DNA from: JBDHWG01 sp039810085
GTDB lineage: Bacteria; Chloroflexota; Anaerolineae; Epilineales; JAHCIE01
Assembly: GCA_039810085.1 (NCBI GenBank)
Contig: JBDHWG010000014.1
Span: 62,001-126,000, forward strand
Length of the DNA: 64,000 nt
Reading direction: 5' to 3'
The notes under the pieces are model-generated. The model had not been told where the DNA came from. It did not search any database and worked only from the letters and a program-made list of their open reading frames with translations. Position 1 is the first letter of the stretch, and every line of letters starts with the position of its first letter. The translations under genes and the position numbers were made by a program. Positions 49,664 to 58,525 of the stretch are shown one piece after another.

Positions 49664-51664
49664 ATGACCGATTTGCATTTCATTCCCGAGCCGAGCCTCA
49701 TCGAGAGGCGCGAGGGCGCCTTCCCCTTGACCGCCGCCACCCGCATCCTCGTCGCCCCCGACGCCAGCGACGCCACGCGCTTCGCCGCCGGCGACCTGGC
49801 CGACGCGGTCAACCACGTCACCGGCCTCAGTCCCAGCATCGATGCGGCCGACGAGGACACCGACAACGCCATCCGGCTCGCCCTCGGCGCCACAGGGCAG
49901 GGGCCGGAGGGCTACATCCTGGCGATTGGCGCGGACGGCGTCGTCATTACAGCAGAGGATGAGGCCGGGCTATTCTACGGCGTCCAGACGCTCATCCAGG
50001 CGTTGCGCGCGCAGGGGCGTGTGCTGCTCGCGCTGCGCATCGAGGATAAGCCCGTCCTGGCGTATCGCGGCCTCATGCTCGATGTGTCGCGCGGCCGCGT
50101 CCCGCGCCTGGACTATCTCAAGCGCGTCGCGGCGTTCCTGGCGCACTACAAGATCAACCAGTTCCAACTCTACACCGAGCACACCTTCGTCTTCAGCCGC
50201 CACGCCGACTACGCCGCGTCCGTCGGCGCGCTGACACCTGCGGAAATCCGCGAGCTGGACGCGTTCTGCCGCGAGCGCCACATCGAGCTTGTGCCTAACC
50301 TCCAGTCCTACGGCCACCACCGCTCGCTGCTGGCCCTCGATCAGTACAAGCACCTGTCGGAGACGACCTGGCCGTGGTCGCTCACACCGGCCAACGAGGA
50401 GACGTATCAGTTGCTCGATGAGTGGTACGGCGAGATGTTGCCCAACTTCACCTCGATGCAGCTCAACGTCGACTGTGACGAGACCATCGATCACGGCCTC
50501 GGCCAATCGGCAGCCCTGGCAGCCGAGCGCGGCAAGGGCCGCCTCTACCTCGACCACATCCTGCGCCTGCGGGAGTTAGCGGCGAAGTATGGCCGCCGCA
50601 TCCAGGTCTGGGCCGACATTATCAACGAGTACCCTGAGCTCATCCCCGAAGTCCCCGACGACGTGACGCTGCTCGACTGGTGGTACGAGGACGCGCCGGC
50701 CTACCCGACGATTGACGCCATCGCCAAGGCGGGACGCCGCTTCATGGTCTGCCCCGGCGTGTCGTCCTGGAACACCCTGTTCCCGCGCATCGACAACGCC
50801 CTCGGCAACATCCGCGGCTATACGCGGGCGGGCATCGCGGCCGGCGCGGTCGGCATGCTCAACACTGAGTGGGGCGACTACGGCCACTACCAGCAGCCGG
50901 AAGCCTCGCTCTACCTGTACGCCTTCGGCGGGGCGACGGCGTGGACCGGCGGCGCGACAGAGCCGGCGGAGTTCGACCGCCACGTCGGCCCCCTCGTCTA
51001 CGGCGATCTCTCCGGGCGCGTCGTCGCCGCGATCCGCCGCCTGGGGAAAGCTATGCTGCACCCAGCGATTCGCTCCCACAACCGTTCAGAGGCTGCCTAC
51101 GCTATCTTCGACGACCCGCTGGCCGGCCGCGTTGCCGACATCCCCGCGCCAGTGGTCAAGGAATTCGCCGAGGCCGCCGCGGAAGCTCTGCCCGTTTTTG
51201 CGACTCTGCGCGACGACAACATGCGCCACCAGATGTCCTTCGCCGCCTATCAACTGGCCTTTGCCGCCGCCAAGCTCACCCTCACCAGGGAGCTGCGCGC
51301 CGCGCTGCGAGACGGCGGCGACGTGGCGCCGCTTATTGGGCGGCTCAAGGCGCAGCGCCAGACACTGGCAGCCATGCGCGCTGAATTCGAGGAGCTTTGG
51401 CTGGACGTCTCGAAGCGCGCCGAGATCGACCTGAGCCTGGGCTACTACGACACGGCGCTCGCGCACCACGACGCCGCCATCGCCTGGCTGGAGTCCGGTG
51501 GCCGTGACCTGTCCACCTACCAAATGGAGAAGCAGGTGCTGCTCTGGGAAGTCGGCGGCCACCACCTGATGGATCTGGTGGCGCTCGTCGGCTTTGAGAA
51601 CCTGCCGCCGGTCGTCCAGAGCTGGCTCGGCCGCGCGGCTGGGCAGCCGTCGAAGGTGGATTAG
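49664..51664 (+). CDS. Cytoplasmic GH20 beta-N-acetylhexosaminidase
   Basis: The 666-residue enzyme lacks a signal peptide. Residues 1-125 form a GH20b-type support domain (IPEPSLIERREGAFPLTAAT), followed by the GH20 TIM barrel: YRGLMLDVSRGRVPRLDYL, QLYTEHTFVF, PNLQSYGHHRSLL, LNVDCDETIDHG (catalytic Asp-Glu pair) and GVSSWNTLFPRI. A helical C-terminal extension of about 200 residues follows. It removes terminal N-acetylhexosamine from imported oligosaccharides or muropeptides. GGAG is about 10 bases from the ATG. The neighbouring ROK kinase and SIS enzyme form the next steps of the pathway. Confidence 0.87.
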   Translation: MTDLHFIPEPSLIERREGAFPLTAATRILVAPDASDATRFAAGDLADAVNHVTGLSPSIDAADEDTDNAIRLALGATGQGPEGYILAIGADGVVITAEDEAGLFYGVQTLIQALRAQGRVLLALRIEDKPVLAYRGLMLDVSRGRVPRLDYLKRVAAFLAHYKINQFQLYTEHTFVFSRHADYAASVGALTPAEIRELDAFCRERHIELVPNLQSYGHHRSLLALDQYKHLSETTWPWSLTPANEETYQLLDEWYGEMLPNFTSMQLNVDCDETIDHGLGQSAALAAERGKGRLYLDHILRLRELAAKYGRRIQVWADIINEYPELIPEVPDDVTLLDWWYEDAPAYPTIDAIAKAGRRFMVCPGVSSWNTLFPRIDNALGNIRGYTRAGIAAGAVGMLNTEWGDYGHYQQPEASLYLYAFGGATAWTGGATEPAEFDRHVGPLVYGDLSGRVVAAIRRLGKAMLHPAIRSHNRSEAAYAIFDDPLAGRVADIPAPVVKEFAEAAAEALPVFATLRDDNMRHQMSFAAYQLAFAAAKLTLTRELRAALRDGGDVAPLIGRLKAQRQTLAAMRAEFEELWLDVSKRAEIDLSLGYYDTALAHHDAAIAWLESGGRDLSTYQMEKQVLLWEVGGHHLMDLVALVGFENLPPVVQSWLGRAAGQPSKVD

Positions 51665-51675
51665 CCCCGGTCTGT

Positions 51676-51742
51676 TGTCATGCTGAGTGGAACGAAGCAT
51701 ACCGGTGGCATCGGGGACTCTTCGCTATCGCTCAGAGTGACA
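51676..51742. repeat. Palindromic repeat, family C, copy
   Basis: TTGTCATGCTGAGTGGAACG and CGCTCAGAGTGACAG close the arms, with GAAGCATACC internal. Confidence 0.75.
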
Positions 51743-51749
51743 GCGGCGA

Positions 51750-51813
51750 TGCAGAGGCGCAGAGGAAGAGAACGACTGCGTCTTTTCCCTTTGCGTCTCT
51801 GCGTCTCTGCGTT
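51750..51813. repeat. Palindromic repeat, family D, copy
   Basis: TGCAGAGGCGCAGAGGAAGA pairs with TCTCTGCGTCTCTGCG. It lies 8 bases after the family C copy, so two unrelated repeats occur in tandem. Confidence 0.75.
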
Positions 51814-51851
51814 CCTTTCCTCTCCAGGCATGGCTGGCAGCAATGCCACTC

Positions 51852-53144
51852 TTATGCGACGGTTAGCGCCTCGCGCTCGACGCGCGCGCGGTATTCGTCC
51901 ATCGCCACGACCGTCCGCGTCAGCCGCGCTTCCTCCGCCGCAAACGCCATCAGGTGGCTCTCCAGCGAGACGCGCGCCGTCGTCAACGCCGGGCTGTTGC
52001 CGCGCATCGTCTGAACGAACGCCGCGAGCAAGCTGAAGTCGCCGCCGCCGTGGCCGCTTTCGGGTACAATGGGTTGGATGACCTCGACGAGCTGCGCCTT
52101 GGCATCGAGCGCCGGGTGGTCGTAGATGCGAATCTCGTTGCTCGGCTGGTCAGCTTGGAGCGTGGCCCGCGTCCCGTCGATGCGTGTCGTGCGCCCCTCG
52201 GCGTTCGAGAACCCTTGCATCGTCAGCGTCACCGACGCGCCTGACGGGAATAGCATGCTCACGACCTGGTGGTCGACAACGGTGTTGTCGCAGCGGTAGA
52301 CGCAGCGGCCATAGGCTCCGGTCTGGAGGGCGCGGAAGCGGGCCTCGTAGCTCGTGTCGGGCGAGATGGCGCGGCGCATGAAGTTGAGCTTCTCGCCTAG
52401 ATAGACACGCGGCGCGTAGTAGCCGCACGTCTCCTCGATGGGGCAGCCGTCCAGGCAGCGGTCAGGGATCTCCGGTCCGACGCGGTCGCTGCGGAACACC
52501 TGGGTCGTCCCGACGGAGGATAGCGTCACCGCTGTGCTCTCCATCAGCCAGATGAGGTAGTCCAGGTCGTGGCAGCACTTCGCCAGGATCATCGGCGCCG
52601 AGCGTTCGGCGTTGCCCCAGTTGCCGCGCACGAAGCTGTGGGCCATGTGCAGGTAGGACAGGTTCTCATTGTGGTTGATGCTGACGATCTCGCCGAGCCG
52701 GCCAGACTGGACGACCTCAGCTAGCGCCGCAAAGAACGGCGCGTAGCGCAGGACGTGGCACACCTGGACCAGCCGCCCGCTGCGCTCCGCCGCCTGGACG
52801 ATCCGCACGCACTCCTCAGCCGTCGCCGCCATGGGCTTCTCGAGCAGCATGTCGTAGCCAGCGTCGAGGGCGGCCAGCGACGACGCGACGTGGTCACGGT
52901 CCATGGTGCAGTTGAGAACGGCGTCGGCCATTTGGGGCTGCGCCAGCAGGTCCTCCCAGGAGAGGAACTGGCGCTCGATGGGGATGTCGTGCTTCTTGGC
53001 GAAGCGCTCGCGCTTGGCGTCGTCCGGCTCGGCGACGGCAACGAACTTGAGCTGCTCGGGGTAGGCGATGGCATAGGGGCCGTAGGCGTAGTAGCCGCGG
53101 TTGCCCGCGCCGAGCAGCGCCATTTCAATGGGTTTAGTCATCAT
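51852..53144 (-). CDS. Gfo/Idh/MocA-family oxidoreductase
   Basis: The 430-residue NAD(P)-dependent dehydrogenase has the Rossmann start EMALLGAGNRGYYAYG, EKPMAATAEECVRI (catalytic Lys), LRYAPFFAAL, and AKCCHDLDYLIWL, with the His and Asp of the family. A Cys-rich insert, DRCLDGCPIEETCGYYAP, is unusual and may bind metal. Such enzymes oxidise or epimerise sugars or glycosides. The ATG at 53144 is preferred because GGAG lies 5 bases upstream. It follows the peptide/oligosaccharide transporter on the same strand after a repeat, which suits sugar utilisation. Confidence 0.85.
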   Translation of the reverse strand: MMTKPIEMALLGAGNRGYYAYGPYAIAYPEQLKFVAVAEPDDAKRERFAKKHDIPIERQFLSWEDLLAQPQMADAVLNCTMDRDHVASSLAALDAGYDMLLEKPMAATAEECVRIVQAAERSGRLVQVCHVLRYAPFFAALAEVVQSGRLGEIVSINHNENLSYLHMAHSFVRGNWGNAERSAPMILAKCCHDLDYLIWLMESTAVTLSSVGTTQVFRSDRVGPEIPDRCLDGCPIEETCGYYAPRVYLGEKLNFMRRAISPDTSYEARFRALQTGAYGRCVYRCDNTVVDHQVVSMLFPSGASVTLTMQGFSNAEGRTTRIDGTRATLQADQPSNEIRIYDHPALDAKAQLVEVIQPIVPESGHGGGDFSLLAAFVQTMRGNSPALTTARVSLESHLMAFAAEEARLTRTVVAMDEYRARVEREALTVA

Positions 53145-53237
53145 CGAAACTCCGATCCAAGGGTCTGGTGTCGTATCGCGCAAGGAGCCTGAGGGGAATC
53201 AGACCCCTCAGGCTCCTGCGTACCATGTCTCTGTTCC

Positions 53238-53278
53238 CCCCTCTTCCGTTCTGGGAGAGGGGGCAGGGGGGTGAGGGA
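53238..53278. repeat. Palindromic repeat, family F, copy
   Basis: CCCCTCTTCCGTTCTGGGAG and AGGGGGCAGGGGGGTGAGGG form the stem, directly after the transporter binding-protein stop. Confidence 0.7.
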
Positions 53279-55174
53279 CTAGCTCTTCGGCTTCAGGGTG
53301 CCGTTCATCAACAGGATCACGACCGGGTTGTCGCCGTACAGGGCGTTCTTCCAGACCGGGTCACTGTCGGGCGGGAAGTTGGCGACGCGAACGCCTTCAA
53401 CGGCGGCGTTGTTGCCGTAGCGCTCCCACAGCGGGATGATGGGCAGCAGCTGGTTGAAGGTCTGCGCCATCTTGGTGACTGCAGGCTTCTGGTCGGCATC
53501 CGTCGCGCCGACAGCCGTCTGCTTGATCATGTCGCTGAGGTCCGCATCCTTACCGTCAACCTGCTGCTTGAACGGGAAGTTCATGCCCGGCCCAGGCGAC
53601 AGCGGAGCGTTGTAGGTGAGCAGGTCAGCCTCGTAGCTGAAGAACGGGTGCGGGTTGCCCGCGCCCCAGGCGCGGATGGCGAGCTGGAACTTGCCCTGCT
53701 GCACGTCTGAGTTGTGCTGCTGGAACTGGACGCCGCGGAACGTCGTCTTGAAGCCGGCGTCGGTGAGCTGCTGGGCCAGGTTCTCGGCGGCGGCGGACCA
53801 GTCGGCGAACTCCGCCGGCGCAGTCAACTCATACTCCAGGGTCTTGCCGCTGGGGTCTTGCCACATCCCATCCGACCCCTTCTTGTAGCCGGCCTTGGTC
53901 ATCACGTCTTCGGCCTTCTTCAGGTCGTAGGCGTAGGTGTTGAGCTTGGCGATGTCGTCCTGGCTCAGCCAGTTCGGGACGGCATTGTCCGAGAAGCCGG
54001 TCATGTACTTGACCGCGATACCGGACTTGCCGAGGGAGACCGCGCCGTTCTCGTCGCGCTTGATGCTGTAGGCCATCGCCTGGCGGACGGCCGGGTTGGC
54101 CAGGTTCTTGTCATTGTAGTTGAAGAACAGGGCCGGACCGCTGTTCGTCGGCGGGCGGATGATGCGCAGGCCGTTGTCGACGAACGCCTTCTCCGTCGCC
54201 GGCGGGAAGCCGTGGGTGGCGTAGTCAGCATCCTTGCTCATCATCACCGGCGTGACGTCCGGCGTCTCGCCGTTGAACAGGACGAGCTTGTCAAACTGAA
54301 CTTTGTCCGCGAACAGGCCCTGCGGGTGCTTCACCAGGTCCAGGCGGGACGAGGTAATGCTCGCCGGGTCGAGCTTGTACGGCCCGCTGCTCACCAGTTC
54401 CTTGGGACGGAACTCGGTGAAGTCCTTGCGCAGCGCCTTGACCTCATCGGAGTCTTGCGTCTTGCCGCCATCGAACAGGGCCTTTGCCTTGTCGCCCCAG
54501 TCCTTGTAGACCGAGTTGGGGTTAATGAGCGTCTGGCGCAGGATGAAGCGCGGCGCCACGCTGGTCGCACTGGTGAAGTGGAAGCGGACAGTGCTCTTGT
54601 CCGGCGCCTCGATCTTGTCGATGTACTTCCACACCGACTGCCCCATCAGGCGGGCCAGGTTGAACGTCGTCACGACATCGGCCGAGGTGAAGTCGCTGCC
54701 ATCGGTCCACTTGACACCATCGCGCAGCTTGACGGTGAACCAGTCGCCGGTGTCGTTCTTCCACTCCGTCGCCAGGTAGGGAATGAACTTGGCGTCAGGC
54801 CAGCTGTAGAGGGCCAGCGGTGGCAGGACAACGTAGTCGTAGATGCCGCCGCCCATGATAAAGTCGGTGACGAACTGGTTGTAGTGACCCTTCGGCGGGA
54901 GGACATACGGCCACGCGCCGTGGAATTCCTTGCCGCCGCTGGTGGTCTTGGCGGCCGCGGCTGGCGCTGCCGTCGCTGCGGGAGCGGCCTTCGGGGCCTC
55001 GGTGGCCGCTGCCTGCTTCGGCGCAGCGGCAGGAGCGCTAGTTGCCTGCGCAGGCTGTGCGGGCTGCTGCGCAGGCTGCTGTGCGGCCGGCGCCGCTGAC
55101 TGCTGGGCGCACGCCGCAGCAAACAGGGCGAGGGCGGCCAGTGCGACTACGAGAACAAGCAATTTACCTTTCAT
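53279..55174 (-). CDS. Opp/Dpp-type substrate-binding lipoprotein (family 5)
   Basis: The 631-residue extracytoplasmic protein has a lipoprotein signal with lipobox LFAAAC (lipidated Cys near 22), then an Ala/Pro/Gln linker up to residue 80. The mature fold begins with EFHGAWPYVLPPKG; typical family 5 elements include WFTVKLRDGVKWTDGSDFTS, SSGPYKL and FNYNDKNLANPAVRQAMAY. Family 5 proteins bind peptides, but several in Chloroflexota bind oligosaccharides. AGGAGG lies about 10 bases from the ATG. It is the last gene of the importer operon. Confidence 0.9.
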   Translation of the reverse strand: MKGKLLVLVVALAALALFAAACAQQSAAPAAQQPAQQPAQPAQATSAPAAAPKQAAATEAPKAAPAATAAPAAAAKTTSGGKEFHGAWPYVLPPKGHYNQFVTDFIMGGGIYDYVVLPPLALYSWPDAKFIPYLATEWKNDTGDWFTVKLRDGVKWTDGSDFTSADVVTTFNLARLMGQSVWKYIDKIEAPDKSTVRFHFTSATSVAPRFILRQTLINPNSVYKDWGDKAKALFDGGKTQDSDEVKALRKDFTEFRPKELVSSGPYKLDPASITSSRLDLVKHPQGLFADKVQFDKLVLFNGETPDVTPVMMSKDADYATHGFPPATEKAFVDNGLRIIRPPTNSGPALFFNYNDKNLANPAVRQAMAYSIKRDENGAVSLGKSGIAVKYMTGFSDNAVPNWLSQDDIAKLNTYAYDLKKAEDVMTKAGYKKGSDGMWQDPSGKTLEYELTAPAEFADWSAAAENLAQQLTDAGFKTTFRGVQFQQHNSDVQQGKFQLAIRAWGAGNPHPFFSYEADLLTYNAPLSPGPGMNFPFKQQVDGKDADLSDMIKQTAVGATDADQKPAVTKMAQTFNQLLPIIPLWERYGNNAAVEGVRVANFPPDSDPVWKNALYGDNPVVILLMNGTLKPKS

Positions 55175-55263
55175 GTGCTACTCTCCTCCTTAAGAGAGAC
55201 TGAGAGGTGGTTATTTTCACGACGCGCCCTGGCGATAGTAATGAAGTCGTCCATGGGGCATCG

Positions 55264-55449
55264 TCAGTGACGTTGGATGCGTACCAGGACCGCGATGAAC
55301 ACGATTCCCAGTATGCCCGCGATGGCAGCTATCACAGCCGCGACGAATTCCGCGCTCCCGCGCTGCACGAATGGAAGCACGCCCAGGGCGCAGATCGTCA
55401 CGAAGACGGCGATGCTGAACGCCGCCTGTCCGATCATCGGATCGATCAC
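55264..55449 (-). CDS. Small two-helix membrane protein in the Opp-type operon
   Basis: The 61-residue protein is almost entirely two hydrophobic helices (about 9-27 and 33-57), ending in basic residues RIQRH. I recognise no family. The ATG overlaps the stop of the ATPase upstream (55446-55449), a strong sign of a real, coupled gene. It could be an accessory subunit of the transporter. Confidence 0.65.
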   Translation of the reverse strand: MIDPMIGQAAFSIAVFVTICALGVLPFVQRGSAEFVAAVIAAIAGILGIVFIAVLVRIQRH

Positions 55450-56447
55450 GCGGCCCGCTCCCGCTCGACAACCTTACCTGTCGCCACATGGCAGGCGACT
55501 TCGTGCGTCGGGCTTGTCGCCAGGAGCGCCGGCTCGATGCGGTCGCACGTCCCTTCGACAAACAGCGGGCAGCGCGGGTGGAAGGTGCAGCCCGTCGGCA
55601 GCGCCAGCAGGCTGGGGATGTCCTGGCTGCGCAGGGCGATGCGCTCCTTGGTGCGCGTCAGGTTGGGGTCGGCCTCCGGCACGGCCCCCAGCAATGCCCG
55701 GGTATACGGGTGCTCCGAGTTATTGACCACGTCCGGTGTTCGGCCCAGCTCGACCACTCGCCCGACGTACATCACGCCGATGCGCCCGTTCCAGGCGAAG
55801 TATTTCGCCACAGCCAGGTCGTGGGTGATGAACAGGAACGCCACACCGAGCTTGTCGCGCAGGCTCGCCATTGTCTTGAGTAGGCTGACGCGGATGGATA
55901 CGTCCACCATCGACACCGACTCGTCGGCGATGATAACACTCGGATTCACCGTCAGGGAGCGGGCAATAGAGAGGCGCTGGCGCTGGCCGCCGCTAAGCTG
56001 GTGCGGATGCTTATCGTAGAAGTCCTCGATGGGCGTCAGGTTCACCGTGTCCATCAGCTCATAGATGCGGTCGCGCAGGTGCGTCCGGTTCTTGACGAGG
56101 TTGTGATGCTCCAACGGCGCGCTGAGAATCTGGCTCACCGTCTGCACCGGGTTGAGGGAGGCGTACGGGTCCTGGTGGATCATCTGGACGCCCAAGCGGT
56201 ACCTGGCGAAGTCACTCTTGTTCATTGTCCAGATATCTTTGCCTTGGAAGAGCACGCGGCCGGCCGTGGGCTTGCGCAGCCCGCAGGCGATCTTGCCTAT
56301 CGTTGTCTTGCCGCAGCCGCTCTCTCCCACCAGGCATAGCGTCTCGCCTTCGTCGACGCTCAGCGAGACACCGTCCACAGCGCGCACCGGCTTGTTGTGC
56401 CACTTGAATATCTGTGTGATGTTGTCCAGCTCGAGCAATGCATTCAT
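55446..56447 (-). CDS. Opp/Dpp-type ABC transporter ATPase (OppF-like)
   Basis: The 333-residue cytoplasmic ATPase has Walker A LVGESGCGKTTIGKI, signature LSGGQRQRLSIARSL and Walker B VIIADESVSMVD (note Ser for the usual Pro-Thr, a common OppF-like variant), with FITHDLAVAKYF following. The C-terminal oligopeptide-transporter cysteine domain, CTFHPRCPLF...GTCDRIEP, is present. It pairs with the ATPase at 56466-57542 and the two permeases to drive import. Confidence 0.92.
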   Translation of the reverse strand: MNALLELDNITQIFKWHNKPVRAVDGVSLSVDEGETLCLVGESGCGKTTIGKIACGLRKPTAGRVLFQGKDIWTMNKSDFARYRLGVQMIHQDPYASLNPVQTVSQILSAPLEHHNLVKNRTHLRDRIYELMDTVNLTPIEDFYDKHPHQLSGGQRQRLSIARSLTVNPSVIIADESVSMVDVSIRVSLLKTMASLRDKLGVAFLFITHDLAVAKYFAWNGRIGVMYVGRVVELGRTPDVVNNSEHPYTRALLGAVPEADPNLTRTKERIALRSQDIPSLLALPTGCTFHPRCPLFVEGTCDRIEPALLATSPTHEVACHVATGKVVERERAA

Positions 56448-56465
56448 CGTATCTTCCCTCGCTTC

Positions 56466-57542
56466 CTACCGCACCATGCCTATCTGCTCAGGGTGGATCA
56501 GGCCGCGCTCCCTCAGGTCCGCACGCACGGCATCAGTGCGGATGCACGCCGCCAGGTGTGATGGGCCGACCGGAGCCAGCATCGGCTCATCCGCCCGGCA
56601 AGCGTCGATGGCATAGGCGCAGCGTGGGTTGAACTTGCAGCCGGGCGGCGGGTCAATGAGGTCCGGCGGCGAGCCTTCGACCGATGTCAACTCCTCGTAC
56701 GCGCCGGTGACGGTCGGCACGGCGTGGATAAGCCCTGCCGTGTACGGGTGGCCCGGGTTGTAGAACATGGCATCGGCCGGGCCTAGCTCGATGATGGTGC
56801 CGGCGTACATCGTCGCGATGCGGTCAGCCAGCTCGGCCGCCACCGACAGGTCGTGGGTGATGAAGATGAGCGAGAAGCCCAGCTGTGTCTTGAGCTTGCG
56901 CAGCACGTCGATAATCGTCCGCTGCGTGATGACGTCCAGCGCCGTCGTCGGCTCGTCAAGGATGAGAATTTGCGGGTCGAGCAGCAGGCTCATGGCAATC
57001 AGGACCCGCTGCCGCATTCCGCCGCTCAACTCGTGCGGGTAGGCGTCGATGACGCGGCCTGGGTCGAGCTGCACCATGCGCAGCAGCTCCATGCCGCGCT
57101 TGCGCACCTCGGCCTTGTTCGCTGGACCGTGAGCGCGCACCGTGTCGTACATCTGGTCGCTGATGCGCAGCACCGGGTTGAACGCGTTCTGCGCGCCCTG
57201 GAACACCATGGCGCACTCGGCCCAGCGGTACTGACGCAGCTCTTCGGGGCTGATGTCGACGACGTCCATTTTCCGCTCGCCGCGCTGGTAGTACAGGTGG
57301 CCGTTGCGGATGGTGGCCTGCTTCACCAGGAGGCGCACCAGGGCCGTGCCCAGGGTCGTCTTGCCGCAGCCACTCTCCCCCACCAACGCGATGCTCTCGG
57401 CGCGGTGCAAGTCGAAGCTCACGTTGCGCACAGCCTTGACCAGGCCGCGCCGCGCCCGGTAGTCGACGCTCAGGTTGCGCACCGCAAGTACCACATCACT
57501 CGGTATCTCAGGCCACGGATCATTCAGTGCCGGTGTTGGCAT
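56466..57542 (-). CDS. Opp/Dpp-type ABC transporter ATPase (OppD-like)
   Basis: The 358-residue ATPase has LVGESGCGKTTLGTALVRLL, LSGGMRQRVLIAMSLLLDPQ and ILILDEPTTALDVITQ, followed by FITHDLSVAAELADR. Its C-terminal domain carries CKFNPRCAYAIDACRADEP. The ATG at 57542 is preferred: GAGAGG lies 6 bases upstream; GTG at 57575 is the longest option. It is preceded by a family F repeat separating it from the permease. Confidence 0.9.
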   Translation of the reverse strand: MPTPALNDPWPEIPSDVVLAVRNLSVDYRARRGLVKAVRNVSFDLHRAESIALVGESGCGKTTLGTALVRLLVKQATIRNGHLYYQRGERKMDVVDISPEELRQYRWAECAMVFQGAQNAFNPVLRISDQMYDTVRAHGPANKAEVRKRGMELLRMVQLDPGRVIDAYPHELSGGMRQRVLIAMSLLLDPQILILDEPTTALDVITQRTIIDVLRKLKTQLGFSLIFITHDLSVAAELADRIATMYAGTIIELGPADAMFYNPGHPYTAGLIHAVPTVTGAYEELTSVEGSPPDLIDPPPGCKFNPRCAYAIDACRADEPMLAPVGPSHLAACIRTDAVRADLRERGLIHPEQIGMVR

Positions 57543-57574
57543 ACCCATCCTCTCATGCAGCTGGTCGGGCTTCA

Positions 57575-57613
57575 CACCCTCTTCCCACGCGGGAGAGGGA
57601 GTAGGGGTGAGGG
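57575..57613. repeat. Palindromic repeat, family F, copy
   Basis: ACCCTCTTCCCACGCGGGAG and GTAGGGGTGAGGG pair around ACGC, between two coding sequences of one operon. Confidence 0.7.
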
Positions 57614-57614
57614 C

Positions 57615-58523
57615 CTACGCGCGCAGGCGCGGGTTGAAGACCTCGGCGATGCCGCGCTCCAGGGCCACGAGGCTGAGCTGGAACAGAGCGATGGCAAGCA
57701 CGGGGGCCATGATATACCAGAAGCTATCCTTGGAGAAGATCGCGCCGCGCGTGTAGGCGAAGCGGATCATGACGCCCCAGTCGTTGGTGCTGACCGGCAC
57801 GAGGCCGAGGAACACCAGCGCCGTTTGGAAGAACACCGCTGCCGTAATCGCCAGGATGAAGTTGATGGTGATGTAGCTCATCATGTTGGGCAAGACTTCG
57901 CGGAACACGATGTGGTTCGTTCCCAAGTCCAATACCCGCGCCGCCTCGACGAAGTCGCGCTGTTTGATGGACAGCACCTGGGAGCGCACGGCGCGCGTCA
58001 GGCCCGCCCAGCTCAGGAAGCCAATCACTAAGACGAGGATCAGCGGACTGTTGACGCGAATAAACGCAGCCAGCACGATGAGCAGCGGCAGCAGCGGGAT
58101 CGTCAGCCAGACATCGGTGAGCAGCATCAGGAACGAGTCAACCCGGCCGCCCATGACACCGCTGAACCCGCCCAGGCCCGCCCCCAGGACGGTTGAGACC
58201 ACAGCCGCGCCCAACGCGATGAGCAGGAGCTGCTGGCCGCCGTGGATAATCTGCGTCCACACGTCGCGCCCCTGGCTGTCGAAGCCGAAGGGGTGCTGCC
58301 ACGAGGGCGGCGCGTAAATCTGATCGACCTTGACCTTGTCGTCTAGCGGGACGAAGTGCGGCAGGACGAAGGTGATGAACAGGATGGTGCCGACGCCAAT
58401 CAGGCCGAGAAGGCCGACGCGGTCGCGCGCCAGCGCCCGAATTGCGCCCCAGATGCCGGTGAGGACGCTGCCGATGGCCTTGAGAGGCGACGGGCGAGAG
58501 ACCGTTGTTGTCGCAGCAGCCAT
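57615..58523 (-). CDS. Opp/Dpp-type permease (OppC/DppC-like)
   Basis: The 302-residue permease has an N-terminal soluble stretch and about six membrane helices. The EAA loop is visible as DFVEAARVLDLGTNHIVFRE. Typical elements PFGFDSQGRDVWTQIIHGG and VFLGLVPVSTNDWG are present. The ATG at 58523 has GGAGGGGAG upstream; it begins 2 bases after the OppB-like stop. Confidence 0.9.
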   Translation of the reverse strand: MAAATTTVSRPSPLKAIGSVLTGIWGAIRALARDRVGLLGLIGVGTILFITFVLPHFVPLDDKVKVDQIYAPPSWQHPFGFDSQGRDVWTQIIHGGQQLLLIALGAAVVSTVLGAGLGGFSGVMGGRVDSFLMLLTDVWLTIPLLPLLIVLAAFIRVNSPLILVLVIGFLSWAGLTRAVRSQVLSIKQRDFVEAARVLDLGTNHIVFREVLPNMMSYITINFILAITAAVFFQTALVFLGLVPVSTNDWGVMIRFAYTRGAIFSKDSFWYIMAPVLAIALFQLSLVALERGIAEVFNPRLRA

Positions 58524-58525
58524 GA

